A stretch of DNA of 64,000 nt from Phytophthora sp. 'mugwort'. Its lineage: Eukaryota > Oomycota > Peronosporomycetes > Peronosporales > Peronosporaceae. A program made the translations under genes and the position numbers. The stretch is from positions 2,728,001 to 2,792,000 of the forward strand of contig JAUCEF010000005.1 in NCBI GenBank assembly GCA_033558025.1, written 5' to 3'. The notes beneath the pieces are model-generated. The model was not told the DNA's origin, made no database searches, and saw only the letters and a list, made by a program, of their open reading frames with translations. The first letter of the stretch is position 1. Each line of letters opens with the position of its first letter. Of this stretch, positions 63,928-64,000 are shown one piece after another.

Positions 63928-64000
63928 CTGCACGAGCACAACCACAAAAGAAACTCCACATTAGCCACTACCGGTACGAACTGCAATCTGCTCATTCGTG

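Overview
The window is nuclear DNA of an oomycete, most likely Phytophthora or a close relative. Genes are dense and intron-poor, with short GT-AG introns of about 50-110 nt. At least two promoters carry an initiator close to the oomycete consensus (TCATTYYNCAWTTT). A central island holds transposon families typical of Phytophthora genomes: Myb/SANT-like proteins, PIF/Harbinger, hAT, Crypton-like tyrosine recombinase, CENP-B/DDE and Ulp1-bearing elements. Many gene models were assembled by eye across introns using phase, splice sites and family motifs, so exon ends are sequence-based but unverified by transcripts.

Left arm (1-19.6 kb), ordinary genes. A PPP4R4-like HEAT protein, cut by the window edge, and a coiled-coil protein lie on the minus strand. 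Next come a Vip1/PPIP5K inositol pyrophosphate kinase-phosphatase, two tandem TMEM14-family proteins, a 1257-aa protein joining a rhodanese-like domain to TOM70-like TPRs, TRAPPC1/Bet5, a many-exon TKL kinase with an unrecognised N-terminal half, an Ala/Ser-rich secreted (probably GPI-anchored) protein and a mitochondrial HtrA2-like protease.

Central island (about 20.4-34.6 kb), decayed mobile elements. In order: a Myb/SANT-like reading frame interrupted by an AT-rich block that reads as part of mitochondrial cox3 (a NUMT); a Harbinger transposase fragment; two tail-to-tail hAT remnants; a possible tRNA-derived SINE head; a long hairpin; a Crypton-like recombinase remnant; a CENP-B/Ulp1 remnant with ATAYCCGAAA repeats; a pogo/jerky-type transposase remnant; and a Harbinger element of about 3.3 kb plus a truncated relative. 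The Harbinger elements carry clusters of the palindrome AAATNNCATGNNATTT repeated every 21-23 bp.

Right arm (34.8-64 kb), housekeeping genes again: VTA1/LIP5 (ESCRT), TRM10 (tRNA m1G9 methyltransferase), an anoctamin, the PP4 catalytic subunit, a TRAPPC14-like protein, a POT-like membrane protein with a tandem KWDLERRL-repeat head, a very large Tra1/TRRAP pseudokinase (4589 aa in two exons), a GlcNAc-transferase-like type II membrane protein and the last exon of a tail-anchored protein. Functional links include two PP4 subunits, two possible TRAPP subunits, and two probable mitochondrial proteins (the TOM70-like protein and HtrA2). No operon logic is expected in this eukaryote.
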